64,000 nucleotides of DNA from Watersipora subatra. Lineage: Eukaryota; Bryozoa; Gymnolaemata; Cheilostomatida; Watersiporidae. The stretch is from contig NC_088708.1 in the NCBI RefSeq assembly GCF_963576615.1, forward strand, positions 52,935,196 to 52,999,195. Reading direction: 5' to 3'. This document shows, in pieces, positions 23,801-36,346 of this stretch. Both the position numbers and the translations under genes were made by a program. Below the pieces are notes generated by a model, which did not search any database, was not told the origin of the DNA, and saw only the letters and a program-made list of their open reading frames with translations. How positions within the stretch are numbered: the first letter of the stretch is position 1; every line of letters starts with the position of its first letter.

Positions 23801-24546
23801 TTACAACCAGCACTGATCATCCACCTTACCACCCAGGAGCAAACTCGACTAGACTGCAAACTAGACTGCTAGGGTACTAGTGTATAGTTACTTGACAGCT
23901 TATATTTTTATTCAGTGATGCACTCGCTTACCTGACCTCTGACCTGAGCATCTCTGTTGTGAGTTTTACTTAGCAGTTTTTCATCGACTATCTCACTCGG
24001 TGCTGGACTGCCATCTAGCTTTCCTTCTCTCTTAGAGCACCTTCCACCGCTAAACATCAAATAACATTTTTCATAGAAATTTATATATTAATTTTATATA
24101 ATATATACAATTATACTTACCATGTTGATTATTTTATTTTTGGCTTCACAAAAGTACTTTTTATACTACAAAGATTTAGGCTTGATATATGCTATAGTAC
24201 TGGTTGGTTACAGTAAGTTGATAGTACAAGCTCAAGGAACTACAACAGTGGTCTCTTTGGCATGAAGTAAATGCGTCAAAGTGATCAATAGACATACATA
24301 TATATAAAACAAGGTTTTGCACTTTAGTACAACTAAACTTTTGCCACTTTATACCTGGCTTTATGTTAGCTCCATTTTTAAGTTTAGCGCTCGATTCGTG
24401 AAGCCATTACAATTAAACTGGTTTCAGACATTTAAAAATATTTAAAATGCATAGGCCTATATATAATATACATGTATATACTATATGTATAAAATATATA
24501 CATATATATTTTATATATAAGTATCCTATATATATTTATGTATATA

Positions 24547-24577
<31 letters not shown>

Positions 24578-27500
24578 AATATACATGTAATGTAGTTTAC
24601 ACTGTAAAGTAAAGTGCTCAATAATTGAGTCAATCAGAACTGTGTATGAAGTTTATTAAAAACTACAGGTTAAAATCATTACTACGAATAGTTTCATGCA
24701 TTTGCATTGCAATCTTCAAGTAGAATCTAAAAAATATATATATGTTTTTTTAAAGCAGCCTGATGATTGACAGGAGAAGTCATGAAACTGCCAGTAGCTG
24801 CAAAGATAAGTGCAACTATTTTCCATAACTAGTAGCCTAATATATTTTATATATATATATATCTTTGATGATTGAGTGATTAAATTAATTGACTTGAATA
24901 TTAGCCTTATAAAATACTATCTACCAGCTATCAAATAGTATGTGCTGATTGAAACATCAAGATGTAGAATATCATGTGAAAGTGAAATAAGATCTTGACT
25001 ATTTCACATGAAAATCTTGCACTGAAAATGCAGCAGAAGTAAGTCATACTAGTAATACCAGACCCTTCCTTTGATTGAATGGTTTCTATGAAATGAGAGG
25101 CTGACTGCGTTGATAAAGTTGATCATTTGATAGTTTGATCGTTTCATAAAGAAGACGACTCCCTTTGCTTTAGAAGTGATCACTCATGAGCTTTACTATT
25201 CCAGACTGAAACTATTTACATATAGGTCTTTTAATCGATTTCTTTTCAACAATAACACATTTGTTATAGTTAACTTTTTCATGTAATGATATTTTTTATG
25301 AATGAAAGAAGCAATAGTATTCTTAGATTCTCACCTTTTACAAAAACTTTGACTGACAGATCATGGCTGTCTTTGCGAGCAGCGCGCATTTCAACTACCT
25401 AATTTTCAAAAAAGCAATTACCAATGCTAATAAGATAGGTAGATTTGCTACTCTTGGGAGATGAATAAGCAAAATTGAATTTGTCAATAGTTGCTGAAGT
25501 CGGTGTATATCACGCTTGTTGATAACGTCACGGCTAAGCCACACACGTAGCCACTGAATACATGATAGCCATTGCTTGCGTATGAGTAACATTTGTAACT
25601 TTGGGTAGTAATATAATTTGTAGTACCAAAGAATTAATATTAAGGGTTAATAGATAGTATAGCGTAGTTTAAATAGTTGTGTAGCCCTTTGTTGTATGTG
25701 GATACAAGCTGAGAAAGACCGCCAGGATACAGTCTGAAGGGACTGATAGAATTGTTTTCATTTCCTTTTCAGGATATTTTGCAGGATGTAGTTATTTAAA
25801 ATAAACACAACAGGCGTAATAATAAAGTAAATTTGCTGCCCCACTTCTATTTAGGAAATATAATACTTCCACACTTTTGCGTTAATATCACGGTTCATTT
25901 GAAGTTGTTTCCATTTTAACTCACCCGCTTTGATTCACACTTTCTGTAACGGCCCACAATTCGATACAAACACCGGCGTAGGCGATGGCCATGGTTATCA
26001 CAGGAAGGAGGAAGAGCAAAGAGAGCATATAAACCTCAAATGCAATAGTTAGGAGTTGGCCTTTCTTGTCCGTTGAAGAAGTATACTTGTCGCACCAGTA
26101 CACAGGGTCATGTAACCCTGTTTTGTAATGTTTCTGTAAGAGATATAACAAGAACAGCCATAGAAACAGTCTCAGTAAACTCTGGTACTGATCATAAGAA
26201 AGAAAGAAGCTTGGATTAACTTTATATCAATTTAGAGTTGCAGATCGTCTCTTTCTCTTGAAAGACAAAATGTTTTCAAACTTTAGAAGTTTGTTTACTA
26301 TGCATCCGTTCATATGAAATGGCTACAATTATTCTAGTCTTTTGGAAAGCATGTTTTTTGGAAATAATCAACAAAGCTTCCGGAAGGTTTAAAATTAGGC
26401 AATGGCATGAGCTTGTAAGTTATTCAAGGAACACTGTCAAGGACTTTTTGTTATATTGTCATATAATCATTATCTTTGTTATATTGTCATATAATCATTA
26501 TCTTTGTTATATTGTCATATAATCATTATCTTTGTTATATTGTCATATAATCATTGTCTTTGTTATATTTTCATATAATCATTATCTTTGTTATATTGTC
26601 ATATAATCATTATCTTTGTTATATTGTCATATAATCATTATCTTTGTTATATTGTCATATAATCATTGTCTTTGTTATATTGTCATATAATCATTATCTT
26701 TGTTATATTGTCATGTAATCATTATCTTTGTTATATTGTCATATAATCATTATCTTTGTTATATTGTCATATAATCATTATCTTTGTTATATTGTCATAT
26801 AATCATTATCTTTGTTATATTGTCATATAATCATTATCTTTGTTATATTGTCATATAATCATTATCTTTGTTATATTGTCATATAATCATTATCTTTGTT
26901 ATATTGTCATATAATTGTTGTCTTTGTTATATTGTCATATAATCATTATCTTTGTTATATTGTCATATAATCATTATCTTTGTTATATTGTCATATAATT
27001 GTTGTCTTTGTTATATTGTCATATAATCATTATCTTTGTTATATTGTCATATAATCATTATCTTTGTTATATTGTCATATAATTGTTGTCTTTGTTATAT
27101 TGTCATATAATTGTTGTCTTTGTTATATTGTCATATAATCATTGTCTTTGTTATATTGTAATATAATCATTGTCTTTGTTATATTATCATATAATCATTG
27201 TCTTTTCATCTTACATTTGTTTTACTCTTAATAATACTGATGATATCATGATCACTGACCAACTTTTCTGCTAAGAAACACGTCAGGACTGCAGCCACTA
27301 TTAATAGGCACTCGCTAAGCTGTTTTATATCAAATCAGTAGATAAATATGCTTTATTGTTTATCCACAACATACGGCAGCAATGCTCTAGCATTCTTGCT
27401 GCCGCTATTATGCCTGAGATAAGTCTATTAATTTAAACAAAAACATGCCGTTACTCGATTATTATTTTCTCTTTATTCGCTAATGGTCTGTACTATATCA

Positions 27501-30500
27501 CAATTACCTGTACAAATAGTATGGGTAGGGAAAGGATGCTGGCTGTGATCCAAATGGCTACAATCACTGATCTTGCGTGGCTCGCAGTGCATATGTACTT
27601 TGCCCTTAACGGTCTCGATATGGCGTAGTACCTGTAAATGGTGAAATGATTTTGGTGTACCAAGCTGTCTTCACACCTCCTCTCAACCTGCCTCTGTGTT
27701 CTCACCTTAATCTGCCTTTGCGCTCTCATCTCAACCTGCCTTTGCGCTCTCATCTCAACCTGCCTCTGTCTTCTCACCTCAACCTGCCTTTGTCTTCCCA
27801 CCTCAACCTGCCTCTGCACTCTTACCTCAACCTGCCCCTGTGTTCTCACCTCAACCTGCCTCTGTGCTCACACTTCACCTAGGCTTGCCCCTGTTTATAC
27901 ACCTCACCTAGATCGGGCCTTTCTTTCACCTCACCTACATGTAAGTTTGTCTCTAGTCTCTCACCTCACCTGTTTGGTTCTGGCAAAAGCTGGCCTATTT
28001 TAAATGAGAGCTAAAGTAACTCGCAGCGGCCATTCTTCTCACGGTGCTACTGTTCCTACTTTCTCAGGTGCCTGTATTTTATGATTACATTTACCTTGAG
28101 GCACTCTTTCATCCTCACTTTTTGTCTACACAAACCACAATAAATTACACTTCGCTAAGGTTGTTTCATTTAATGCAATAAAGAGATGACATTTCTATGT
28201 AGCTTGGCCACTTACCAACACTCGGTAAAAGAAACAGACACCTAGAGTCAGACACATAATCTATTTACGAATAGCAGATGAGTTTCATTGTTTGTAGAGC
28301 TGAAAAGGGCAAAATAAATTCACTTATAAATGTGGTCTTGTTCAAATTAAGTAACGCAGCTTTTCTTACAAGGGACGGGAACAATATAGATTTGCGTTGG
28401 ATCTTCCTGATTATGAATATCGTTTGAAGGATTGTCAGCCATAATTGCATGATGACACATCACAACTGCAAGTGCTTCTATACAATACGCTTTCAATATC
28501 TGTGATTCCTACATTCTCTATATTGTAATTGGACTAACAAAGACCTAATCCTTTATACTCGATGTATAGCCGGGTACAAAAATCATGTTACAATTATCAA
28601 GTTATCTCTGTAGTAATAATTATCTTTTTAGCTGAACAGCAAATCCGTTCGCACCGTAGACATTCAAGTGTCATTGACAAATGATCAATACAGTTTGCTG
28701 TAATTTTATAACTTAATATTAGTGTCTATGTAAGCTGAAAGTGTTCCAACTGGGCGTATCATCAGATATAGGTTATTAAACTGTTGAAGCATCTGTTAGA
28801 TAAATTGCTGACAGGGTCAGCGACAGCGGCTCCTCAAATATACTATGTTATTATTCAGTCATTGATTAGCAATATATTTAGAAATAAATTTACACTATAT
28901 TATGCAGATTTATGAGTGGCTGAACTTTTGAATTTAATGTTTTATTGGAATTATGCTGATTATCCAGATAAAATTATGCTGATTATTCAGATAACTTGAA
29001 ATACTTTATGAGTCTGTAGACTAAGGTGCAGCTGAGAGTCAGCCGCAGCGAGCTTGCCTCGCATCGTAATCGCAATCCTTACAACTGACATTTTTAAAGT
29101 TCACATGTTTAACCTCTTATCAAATCTACTGCTTGGCAGAGTTAATCTACAGCTTGTCTGATGGAAATATTATGGGAGATTATCTCATCGCAATTATTAT
29201 TCGAATACTAAAAATTATTTAACTGCTTATAAGACAATTCATTAAAGCAATATAGAAAAATGATATTAGTTCACGAGTAAACATTTGTTTAAATTGAGAA
29301 ATGACGACATTTTGTTAATTTCACTGCTAATTTATTGAGAGGACCAATAAACTTGAAACTTATGCGGTAAAGCGCATTATGCCACTAACAAAATTGTTTT
29401 AAGCAGTTTTTTTTAATTACAAAAATGTATGATTCAAGTGGTTTTTCAAATACAAGCAATATTTAACTTTAACAAAAATAAAGTAAGTTCAATTGAAAAA
29501 ATTCTGTTTGTTTGTATAACATTTTTATTGGTAATAGTTATTCTCAACAAAATGACTAATGACTAAATAGTTAAACGATAGCTGGCCATATCTTGTGTTA
29601 TTACGATTTGGTAAAGCTAAAATGCTTTGTAAAACGTATTGAGTGGCAAAGGTAGCCAAGTGGCACTTTTTCCTGAATTTAAACATGCTATGCACTATGA
29701 CTACTCCACTTACACTATAGCCGACTAGACTTCACCAAAATCAGAGAGACCTTGCTGCATTTAAAAGACAACCAAGAAGCATTATGATCACAGCTAATAG
29801 GATTTCTTATTGAGAGCAAAAGTTCTACTGAAACGCTGGTCTTCTAAGATGTTTGGCTAAGTTTGTAAACTTGTCTCTCAAATGTAAAAATTAGCTGTTT
29901 TGAGTGAAGAGTGCTAAGATATTAAATTATTAGACAAAAAATTAATTTCTTTTCTAATATGTTGTGGTCTAGAGTGCCTGAATGTGAACAGCAGGCTTGG
30001 CTTCAATTACTAGACAGGTCACTGTGTGAACAATCTCTCGGAGACCGAGTATGATGTCTGCTTGGATTACTGCAACAAAAGGCTGAGCCTGCTTTTAAAG
30101 ATCATTGTTGCAAGCAAACACTGTCTCTGGGATCTTGGCTGAGGCATTTGAGTCCAGTGGCAAGGGAACCTTGACAACTGGAGACCAGTGGCAAAAGAAC
30201 CTTGACAACTGGAGACCAGTGGCAAAAGAACCTTGACAACTGGAGATCAGTGGCAAAAGAACCTTGACAACTGGAGACCGGTGGCCAATGAACCTTGACA
30301 ACTGGAGACCAGTGGCAAAAGAACCTTGACAACTGGAGACCAGTGGCAAAAGAACCTTGACAACTGGAGACCGGTGGCAAAAGAACCTTGACACCTGGAG
30401 ACCAGTGGCAAAAGAACCTTGACAACTGGAGACATGACCAGTTGCGGAGAGCAATTTAAAGTTGGATGTCCTTCCTGTTACTACTAGTGGCCTTTGTTGA

Positions 30501-33500
30501 AAATTGAGCCCCAGCCTGGTGTTCGCAGGTGAGGCACTCTAGACCACTAGGCCAAAGATGGTGACTGGAAGAGCATCTGATCTTTAATTGTTCTTTTCCT
30601 CGCTCTACCAAATCAACAATCTAGTCTGCTCTTCGACAGCCAATCAGCCGCGCTGGAGTTTACAAAAAAAAAAGTATCGTGAAATATTAAAGACTATTGT
30701 TCTGTATTATATATTAATAGCTATATACATACTCACTCTAGAAAGCCAACTGCCTCATCATTGTCAGGTTTAATCAGGAGAGCATTGATTTGGGAAGATA
30801 AACCCTAGCTATGGTGACAAGTAGCTTCCACTAGAGCGTATAAAGGATTTATATAACGCCATGTCAGAGTGTACCAGATATAGCACCAGACATGGTGTGT
30901 GGAAACGGTGCAACCCATTTAAATGCTATAACTATTGGCACTCAGCCAATAAGGGCAATATGAGAAAACTAACTATCTAATTACACACAGAAATGATGAA
31001 TCTTTTCTTTGAAGACTAGCAAATTTGCCAGAAATATAAAAAAAATAAAAAATAGTTTTATGCTATCAAATTACTCCGTCAGGTTAACTTTATACACTCC
31101 TCAGTACAATCCTGCTCAACATATTTGTACATGCATAACAAGCTGTATACATGTAGTTATACATGTAGTTATACATTTATACATACATAACTACACATAC
31201 ATATATATACTGCAAAGCTACACACTAGCAAACATATATATCTACGTACATACATGAACAGAGGTACATAACTATATGCATATACGATAGGCACCTACAA
31301 TACTGAAGAGCCTGGTGATTTGTATATTTCAATGCCAATGAAAAACATATACACTTTTTTATACACATGCATAAGTACAAACATTCATATATACATACAT
31401 AGACACATACATAAAAACAAACATTCATGCGTATATATACACATGCATCAGTACAAACATTCATGCATATTTGCACACATATACATATATACACTTGGAG
31501 ACACGCGCGCGCGTGCACACACACACATGTACGCTCATACATAAAATAGGAGCTTTTTAAGAAAGCAATAAATCAAATCAAATAAAAACAAAAAGAACCA
31601 ACAAACTATGTTTTAGACTCAACCAAACATCATTGCTGATTAGGTGTATCAAGTTCTACTTTGAAATATTTTACATTGTGTTATACCCAATATTCTGTTG
31701 AGAGTTTAATACAATTTAGCTCAAGCTGAGAAAGTCCTACTGTTAATATCTAGAGGGTCTTCTAATTAGCCTTATTACTAAACAACTGAGTTAAATAAAG
31801 GTCAGACATAATATAGTTTATACTGTTGACTAGCTATATTTATGTTTATGAATGAAGTGAACCTGGGAATGGTGAACAATCATATCAAATGGTAAGAGTG
31901 CTAGTGAGATAGGAGATAATTCTACATAGTAAAATGAAAGCTGACCTTTCAAGGCTGATTGCTGTCAGAGTCATGATGCTGGTCACCATAGAGAGCGTCT
32001 GAATGTAGTGTGTCAATGAGCACATAACTCCTCCAAGTATCCACTCAAAAGATATCAACTTTGCCAGCTAGAACACAGGCTAGAGTATTAGAGACAAAAA
32101 ATTTTTTTATAGATTTTTTAAACCTTAAAATAATTCTGTTCAAGCAGTGGCTAATATAGCAAAGTATGACGGAAATAATGCTAGTAATAATTATTATAAA
32201 CAATATAATTTACTGTGTGGCCTAAGTTAGTCCGCTCAAAATATACATTTTCAACTTTCAATATACATTTGCAATAACAATAACGATAAAACTGCTTTGC
32301 ACAATATTCCATAAAATGGATTCGCACCCTGTTGCTATACAATATATTGAATATGAATACTCCTACTGGCAATCACTTTAACTGAACAGATGAATGACAG
32401 ATGACAGACAAACAGTCAAGTTTATATATACGATATATAGATGAATATTACTGACAATAAACATCCTGATGTCATGCTTAATTTTGCTGACACCCTCAGA
32501 CTACCGTCTCTTGCGTATTAAAGAAATAACTTTTTTAATACTTAATAAAAGTATCTGTAGTTTTCAATAATCGTGGAGTACAGGCTAAACGAAATCTTAT
32601 TTTTTAGATCAACACGTTCAGATTGTCATTGTACCTGTGTAACTCAATTCTAGCTGAGGTACTGGCAAGTAAGAATGAATTCAAACCCTACAACTGATGT
32701 TCTCATTCAACCCTGTCATCGTCTGAATAAATACATAATAACTAAATGATTTAGGGACTTACAACTATAGCTGAGATTGAACTAAAATTGCTGTTTTAAA
32801 TTTTTTTACTCTATTAATAAAAATTGCTTGAAATGCAACCATTCATGCATATACATACATATAAATAAGTAAAAAAATTCATGTGTACACACATATACTC
32901 ATACATAAGTACAAACATTTATGTGGACATACACATACAAAGACATAAATTAAAAATTTTTTATGTGCATGTATATACTTATGTACATGTATGCACATAC
33001 ACATACATAAGTATAAACATTCATGTGTGTGTACATGTAAACTTACATGAGTACAGACATCTATGTTTACATGCATATACACAAATACAAACCTGCATGC
33101 TCATGCATTTGAGGTACTTGAAAAGTTTTTACAGGATGAACTCTTTAAACTGATGAAAAAAAAAAGTCATATATTTAAACTAAAAAAGTCACAACACAAC
33201 TTCATTTACAGTTTTAATGTCTTTCTATATGCTTTTTTAAGAAATAAAATTCGGCAGCAGAAAGCTATATAAAATAATGAACTGAAAGATTGTCAACTTA
33301 TAGAAACACTTTTAATTATTTTACTAGATATGTTTATCAGACTGTTTGGCCATCTGAATACACAAAATATTTAGCAGCGATACATTTGTTTTGAATACAA
33401 TAGTATAAGGTAGTAGCGTATACAGTCTGCTAAAAATAAGTTTGATTGCTTAGAATTATCGGTGTATATGCTGCCAATAATTTTATATGATAGCTGAAGG

Positions 33501-35327
33501 TTTTATTCCACTCAATTCAGATGTGGGGTAACGCAAAAAATTCTTACAATGCCATCATAGCTAACATGTGACATGTGACATGAGCCATCATAGCTAACAT
33601 GTGACATGTGACATTATGCTAATCAGAATGTCTTCTGATTAGTCTTTTGATCAAAATTCGGCACAATAATAGATAATAAATAGCAATATATAATAATAAA
33701 AATATATAATATAAAATAATAATAGTGATATAACATATAATAAAATGTTAAGGTATGAAAGATGACATTAGATATAAATGAAAAACGACTGTTTTATTTT
33801 ATAAGATTTATTTTATAAGTAGATTTTGCAAATGAATCATTTGTATGTAAGTATGTAAGTAAGTCATTTGTATGTAAGTATATGACTCTTGTAATGGTTT
33901 TGTTACATTTAAACTTTTCAGCGTGTTTTGTACAGTTTATACTGTTCAACTTCTTGTAAATTCTTTATAGTTTTACATTAAAAAATATCTATAATTCTTA
34001 GTTCTTATATATTTTTTTCAGTTTAGCAATAATAAAAATTCCACATATGCAATTTTATGGGATTTTATATTATTCTGTCTGTATTTCATCGTTGTAAAGA
34101 ATTTTAATGTAAATTTATGATTTTTTTCATGCCAATGACTTGCTGGTCACTGCGGTAATGAGTTACTATAAGAATGTTCTAGAAAAATTTGCTACATTAT
34201 TGTGCAATAGTTATAATTTGATCCCCTGAATGTGTTACCTAGAATTTATCTTACTGATATGACAAGGAAAACGGTCATTTGATAACACACTTATTATTAA
34301 CAACTTTGTATAACTATCCAGTTTTTCACTATTTCTACCAGAAATTCAATTGAAGTCTTTAAAGGGTGAAACTAGGTATGAACTGTGCTGCTCATATCAT
34401 ATCAGATACTGTGATAATCCTCAGATTACGAGATTATTAACAAGTTCAGAAATGTAAATGAGTTTTTAACTGTATTCGTAGATATTTAAGAAAATCTCTG
34501 TAAACCTCTTTTTAATGATACCCAAAAGTTGATACAATCCAGTAAAACAATTTTACTACTAATGATACCAAAAGGTTGGAAAAAATCCAAAAAAACTATT
34601 TTTAACATAAACAGTCTACCGTAAATAGTAATAATCTTTACTATAATAAGATCGGTGTCCATTTGTCTGTCCGTCTGTCCATTCGTCTGTTCGTCTGTCC
34701 GAAGCTACATGTATACTAAGAGCGTTATGAAAAAAGGTTGCCTTGTATAGGAATCAAGCCCAGGGCATCGGATTCATAGGCAATAACACTGCTACTACAC
34801 CACTAGGGCACCTTACTACTTCATAGTATGATTCTCTATATACTGATGACTCATGATGATCTCATAACAACAATAATAATAATAATAATGGTTGTTTCCA
34901 AAGTGCTGTCGACCATTTGAACATTCTAGAAGGTAAGCTTTATTACATGGCTTGATCATAAAATCTGTCACTCTTTTGTTTATCAAAAACCAATTATTTT
35001 TAGATAAATTTTTAAGCTCACCTTAACTGGTACACAGATTAGAGTCAGCAGTAGGTCAGCACAAGCTAAACTTAACAGCAACTGATTGGTAATACTTTTC
35101 ATCCGCTTGTATTTGGCGATGCAGTAGATGACGAGAGAGTTGCCTGTGATGCCAAGAAGAAATATAAGACAGTAAAAGGCGGCCACTAGAATAAATTCAG
35201 CCAGGTCTTTGCCATCCATAGTGTAGTCATAATCATAGTAGTAAGAATCCATTGATGTCGCGTTATCCGTGTCATTCCAATATATCAAATAATTGTAGTC
35301 ATAATTAAACTTGCTGTTGTCTGCCAT
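20815..35327 (-). CDS. Rhodopsin-family peptide-type GPCR
   Basis: Seven coding exons join in phase: 35022-35327, 31946-32067, 27508-27631, 25925-26133, 23932-24049, 22976-23206, 20815-21033 (442 residues). The N-terminus (about 45 residues) has NDTD and NATS glycosylation sites and a YYYDYDY run. TM1 contains GNSLVIY and TM2 LACADLLL. TM3 ends SLER|Y (E/DRY, residues 142-144, split by intron 2). TM4 lies in exon 3. ECL2 has YWC, with the likely disulphide cysteine. TM5 is in exon 4 and ICL3 in exon 5. TM6 has CWCP and TM7 NPIVY (about 353-357). The tail begins with SLCCMLKR, a likely palmitoylation site. Overall it resembles CCK, orexin, QRFP and trissin-type receptors, coupling to G proteins at the cell surface. 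The exact ligand class is not decided by what I can see. The start ATG at 35327 has G at +4. Introns carry three minisatellites. Confidence 0.9.
21770..22216 (-). mobile_element. tRNA-derived SINE
   Basis: On the minus strand, 22216 down to about 22150 reads as a tRNA-like head. The A-box is TGGCTTAGTGG and the B-box GGTTCGAGCCC, about 45 bp apart, which suits an internal Pol III promoter. The body continues to about 21770, where the sequence becomes ordinary AT-rich DNA; that end is approximate. It lies 5' (right) of the last GPCR exon, in intron 6. Confidence 0.6.
22221..22358. repeat. 138-bp near-perfect palindrome
   Basis: Two 67-bp arms, starting TAGCCTGTCTTGAC and ending in its reverse complement, pair with about five mismatches around a 4-base centre (ACAT). 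The arms are much richer in GC than the surroundings, with a GTTGTTCCCCCGTCG block. It abuts the SINE head at 22216 and lies in GPCR intron 6. It could be a tiny foldback transposon or a hairpin-RNA locus. Confidence 0.9.
22609..22676. repeat. 20-bp tandem repeat, 3.4 copies
   Basis: The unit TTGAAAGGCAGACTGCACTG is repeated with one substitution in the first copy. It lies in GPCR intron 6, about 300 bp from exon 6. Confidence 0.85.
23702..23878 (+). mobile_element. Helitron-like 5' end fragment
   Basis: It begins TCTTTACTATAATAAGAGCC directly after an A, and the same start occurs at 34632. A TC start after A is the Helitron 5' rule. A tRNA-like segment follows in inverted sense (GATTCGATCTC, read as a B-box on the minus strand). 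The right boundary is uncertain; a CTAG is present near 23875 but without a clear hairpin. It lies in GPCR intron 5. Confidence 0.45.
24430..24600. repeat. AT-rich simple repeat
   Basis: The stretch is almost entirely alternating TA with ATATACATG interruptions. It is in intron 4 of the GPCR gene and has no coding content. Confidence 0.8.
26447..27205. repeat. 28-bp minisatellite, about 27 copies
   Basis: The unit TTTGTTATATTGTCATATAA plus TCATTATC is repeated head to tail with very few variants, mainly ATCATT to TTGTTG or TCATTG. It lies in GPCR intron 3 (between exons 27508 and 26133). Confidence 0.95.
27664..27990. repeat. CT-rich tandem repeat, about 22-24 bp unit
   Basis: The core CTCACCTCAACCTGCCTCTG repeats about nine to ten times with variation in unit length, then decays to CTCACCTCACCTA repeats. 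It begins only about 30 bp upstream (in gene sense) of the exon 3 acceptor at 27631. On the minus strand it is purine-rich, so it replaces the usual polypyrimidine context further upstream. The charged repetitive frame read through it is an artefact. Confidence 0.85.
30154..30433. repeat. 31-bp minisatellite, 9 copies
   Basis: The unit CCAGTGGCAAAAGAACCTTG plus ACAACTGGAGA is repeated about nine times in GPCR intron 2. Because 31 is not a multiple of three, all frames stay open through the array and give apparent proteins of about 100 residues, which are not genes. A SINE-like tRNA-related stretch (minus strand, about 30500-30560) follows. Confidence 0.9.
31130..31545. repeat. (ACAT)n-type simple repeats
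   Basis: ACAT, ATAC and CA-rich tetranucleotide runs dominate, ending in an alternating purine-pyrimidine (CG)n/(CA)n stretch near 31502-31530. A second similar block lies at about 32840-33105. Both are in GPCR introns 1-2. The cysteine- and tyrosine-rich open frames here are products of the repeat. Confidence 0.85.
34632..34830 (+). mobile_element. Helitron-like 5' end fragment with GTCTGTCC repeats
   Basis: It starts TCTTTACTATAATAAGATCG after an A, matching 23702. It is followed by a short TGTCCGTC/TGTTCGTC tandem run and then an inverted tRNA-like segment (B-box-like GGGCTTGATTCC on the minus strand). No 3' CTAG hairpin is evident here. It sits in GPCR intron 1, about 200 bp from exon 1. 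Confidence 0.45.
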
Positions 35328-36346
35328 GTCTGCTATGCTAGACACTTGCCAGCGGTTTTCATGTGTTAGACACTTGCCAGCGGTTGTCGACTACTGTATG
35401 AGGCATCCAGCATTCTTTTGTGCTTATATAAGAGAATAGCGCTCTCACTGCATAATGAGCAACATTAGAGGAAAGGTAATTAATGAACACTATCTCCAAT
35501 AGCAGTCATACAAGCTGTCAGTAAATATAAACACCCAATTAACTACAGGGTTTGCTCTATAGTTCATTTTTTACACTTGTACAATTTGCAAAGTTTTGCA
35601 ATGTGTATGTTTAAATATTTGTATTACACGAGAACCTGGCATTCAGGTAACATTCCTATTGAGGTAGCAATACAGCTATTAGCTTATTGAACTTAGAATA
35701 TAATTAGAACTTATAATTTTGAAATATAACTTAAAACTGCATGCATAACAAAACTTTGAGTGCTACACCGTTAAAAATAACTAGGTCGCAAAAACTATGT
35801 ACGTGTACATATATGCCCCATTGTGCTTATACGTTGTAGCTGAAAATGATTAGAAAAAGTATTAATTTATACTACTGGGGGTTGAAGGCAGAAAAAAGAT
35901 CTACTTTACCCATATCTATTGCGAAGTGATAAACGAATTAAAACAATGTTTTCTGATAGAATCATCTTTTGGTTTATAAATGAATGCATGTATAATAATT
36001 TTCTTCAACAGAATTAATGGTAAGACTTGTCTGTCCACACAATACTTGAGTAAACAACTCCCATTGAACAATGCCTCTAATAATCGTTTATACAATATTC
36101 AATATCTGCAGAAAAAGGTTTAACAATTTTTTGGCATTAATATAGTGAAAATCTATATTTAATTTAAATAATATAATGAAATTAATTAAATAATTTGAGT
36201 TATTTTTATAAAATTGATACTTTCGCAGAAACATCGTGTTTTGATAGCACCCGGCGATATCGTTGAGAACGGTCTGAGAGAGTGCAGCTCCAGCTTGTTT
36301 GTTATTTGCCTCTTTACTAGCTGATTAGTGACGAAGAATCAACAAA
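35328..36346. promoter_or_regulatory. Divergent intergenic region between GPCR and Ly6 genes
   Basis: This 1-kb gap separates the two start codons of genes read away from each other, so both promoters should lie here. A 19-bp duplicated block (TAGACACTTGCCAGCGGTT at 35339 and 35367) sits just upstream of the GPCR ATG. I cannot assign TATA boxes or transcription starts with confidence. Confidence 0.4.

Noticed and set aside
26447-27205. CRISPR-like array of regular repeats
   Set aside because: Units are contiguous with no spacers, in a eukaryotic intron; it is a minisatellite. The same applies to the arrays at 38366 and 52400.
27493-27849. 118-residue frame extending GPCR exon 3 upstream with RQVEVR repeats
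   Set aside because: The frame runs from the repeat array into the true exon; a CAG acceptor at 27632 separates them and the exon is in phase with its neighbours from 27631.
30095-30454. Apparent proteins with VSSCQGSFATGLQ repeats, minus strand
   Set aside because: All three frames give the same repeat because the unit is 31 bp; the sequence is a minisatellite in a GPCR intron.
31009-31544. Cysteine/tyrosine-rich frames in ACAT repeats (also 32879-33153)
   Set aside because: Composition is dictated by tetranucleotide repeats; no splice or homology support.
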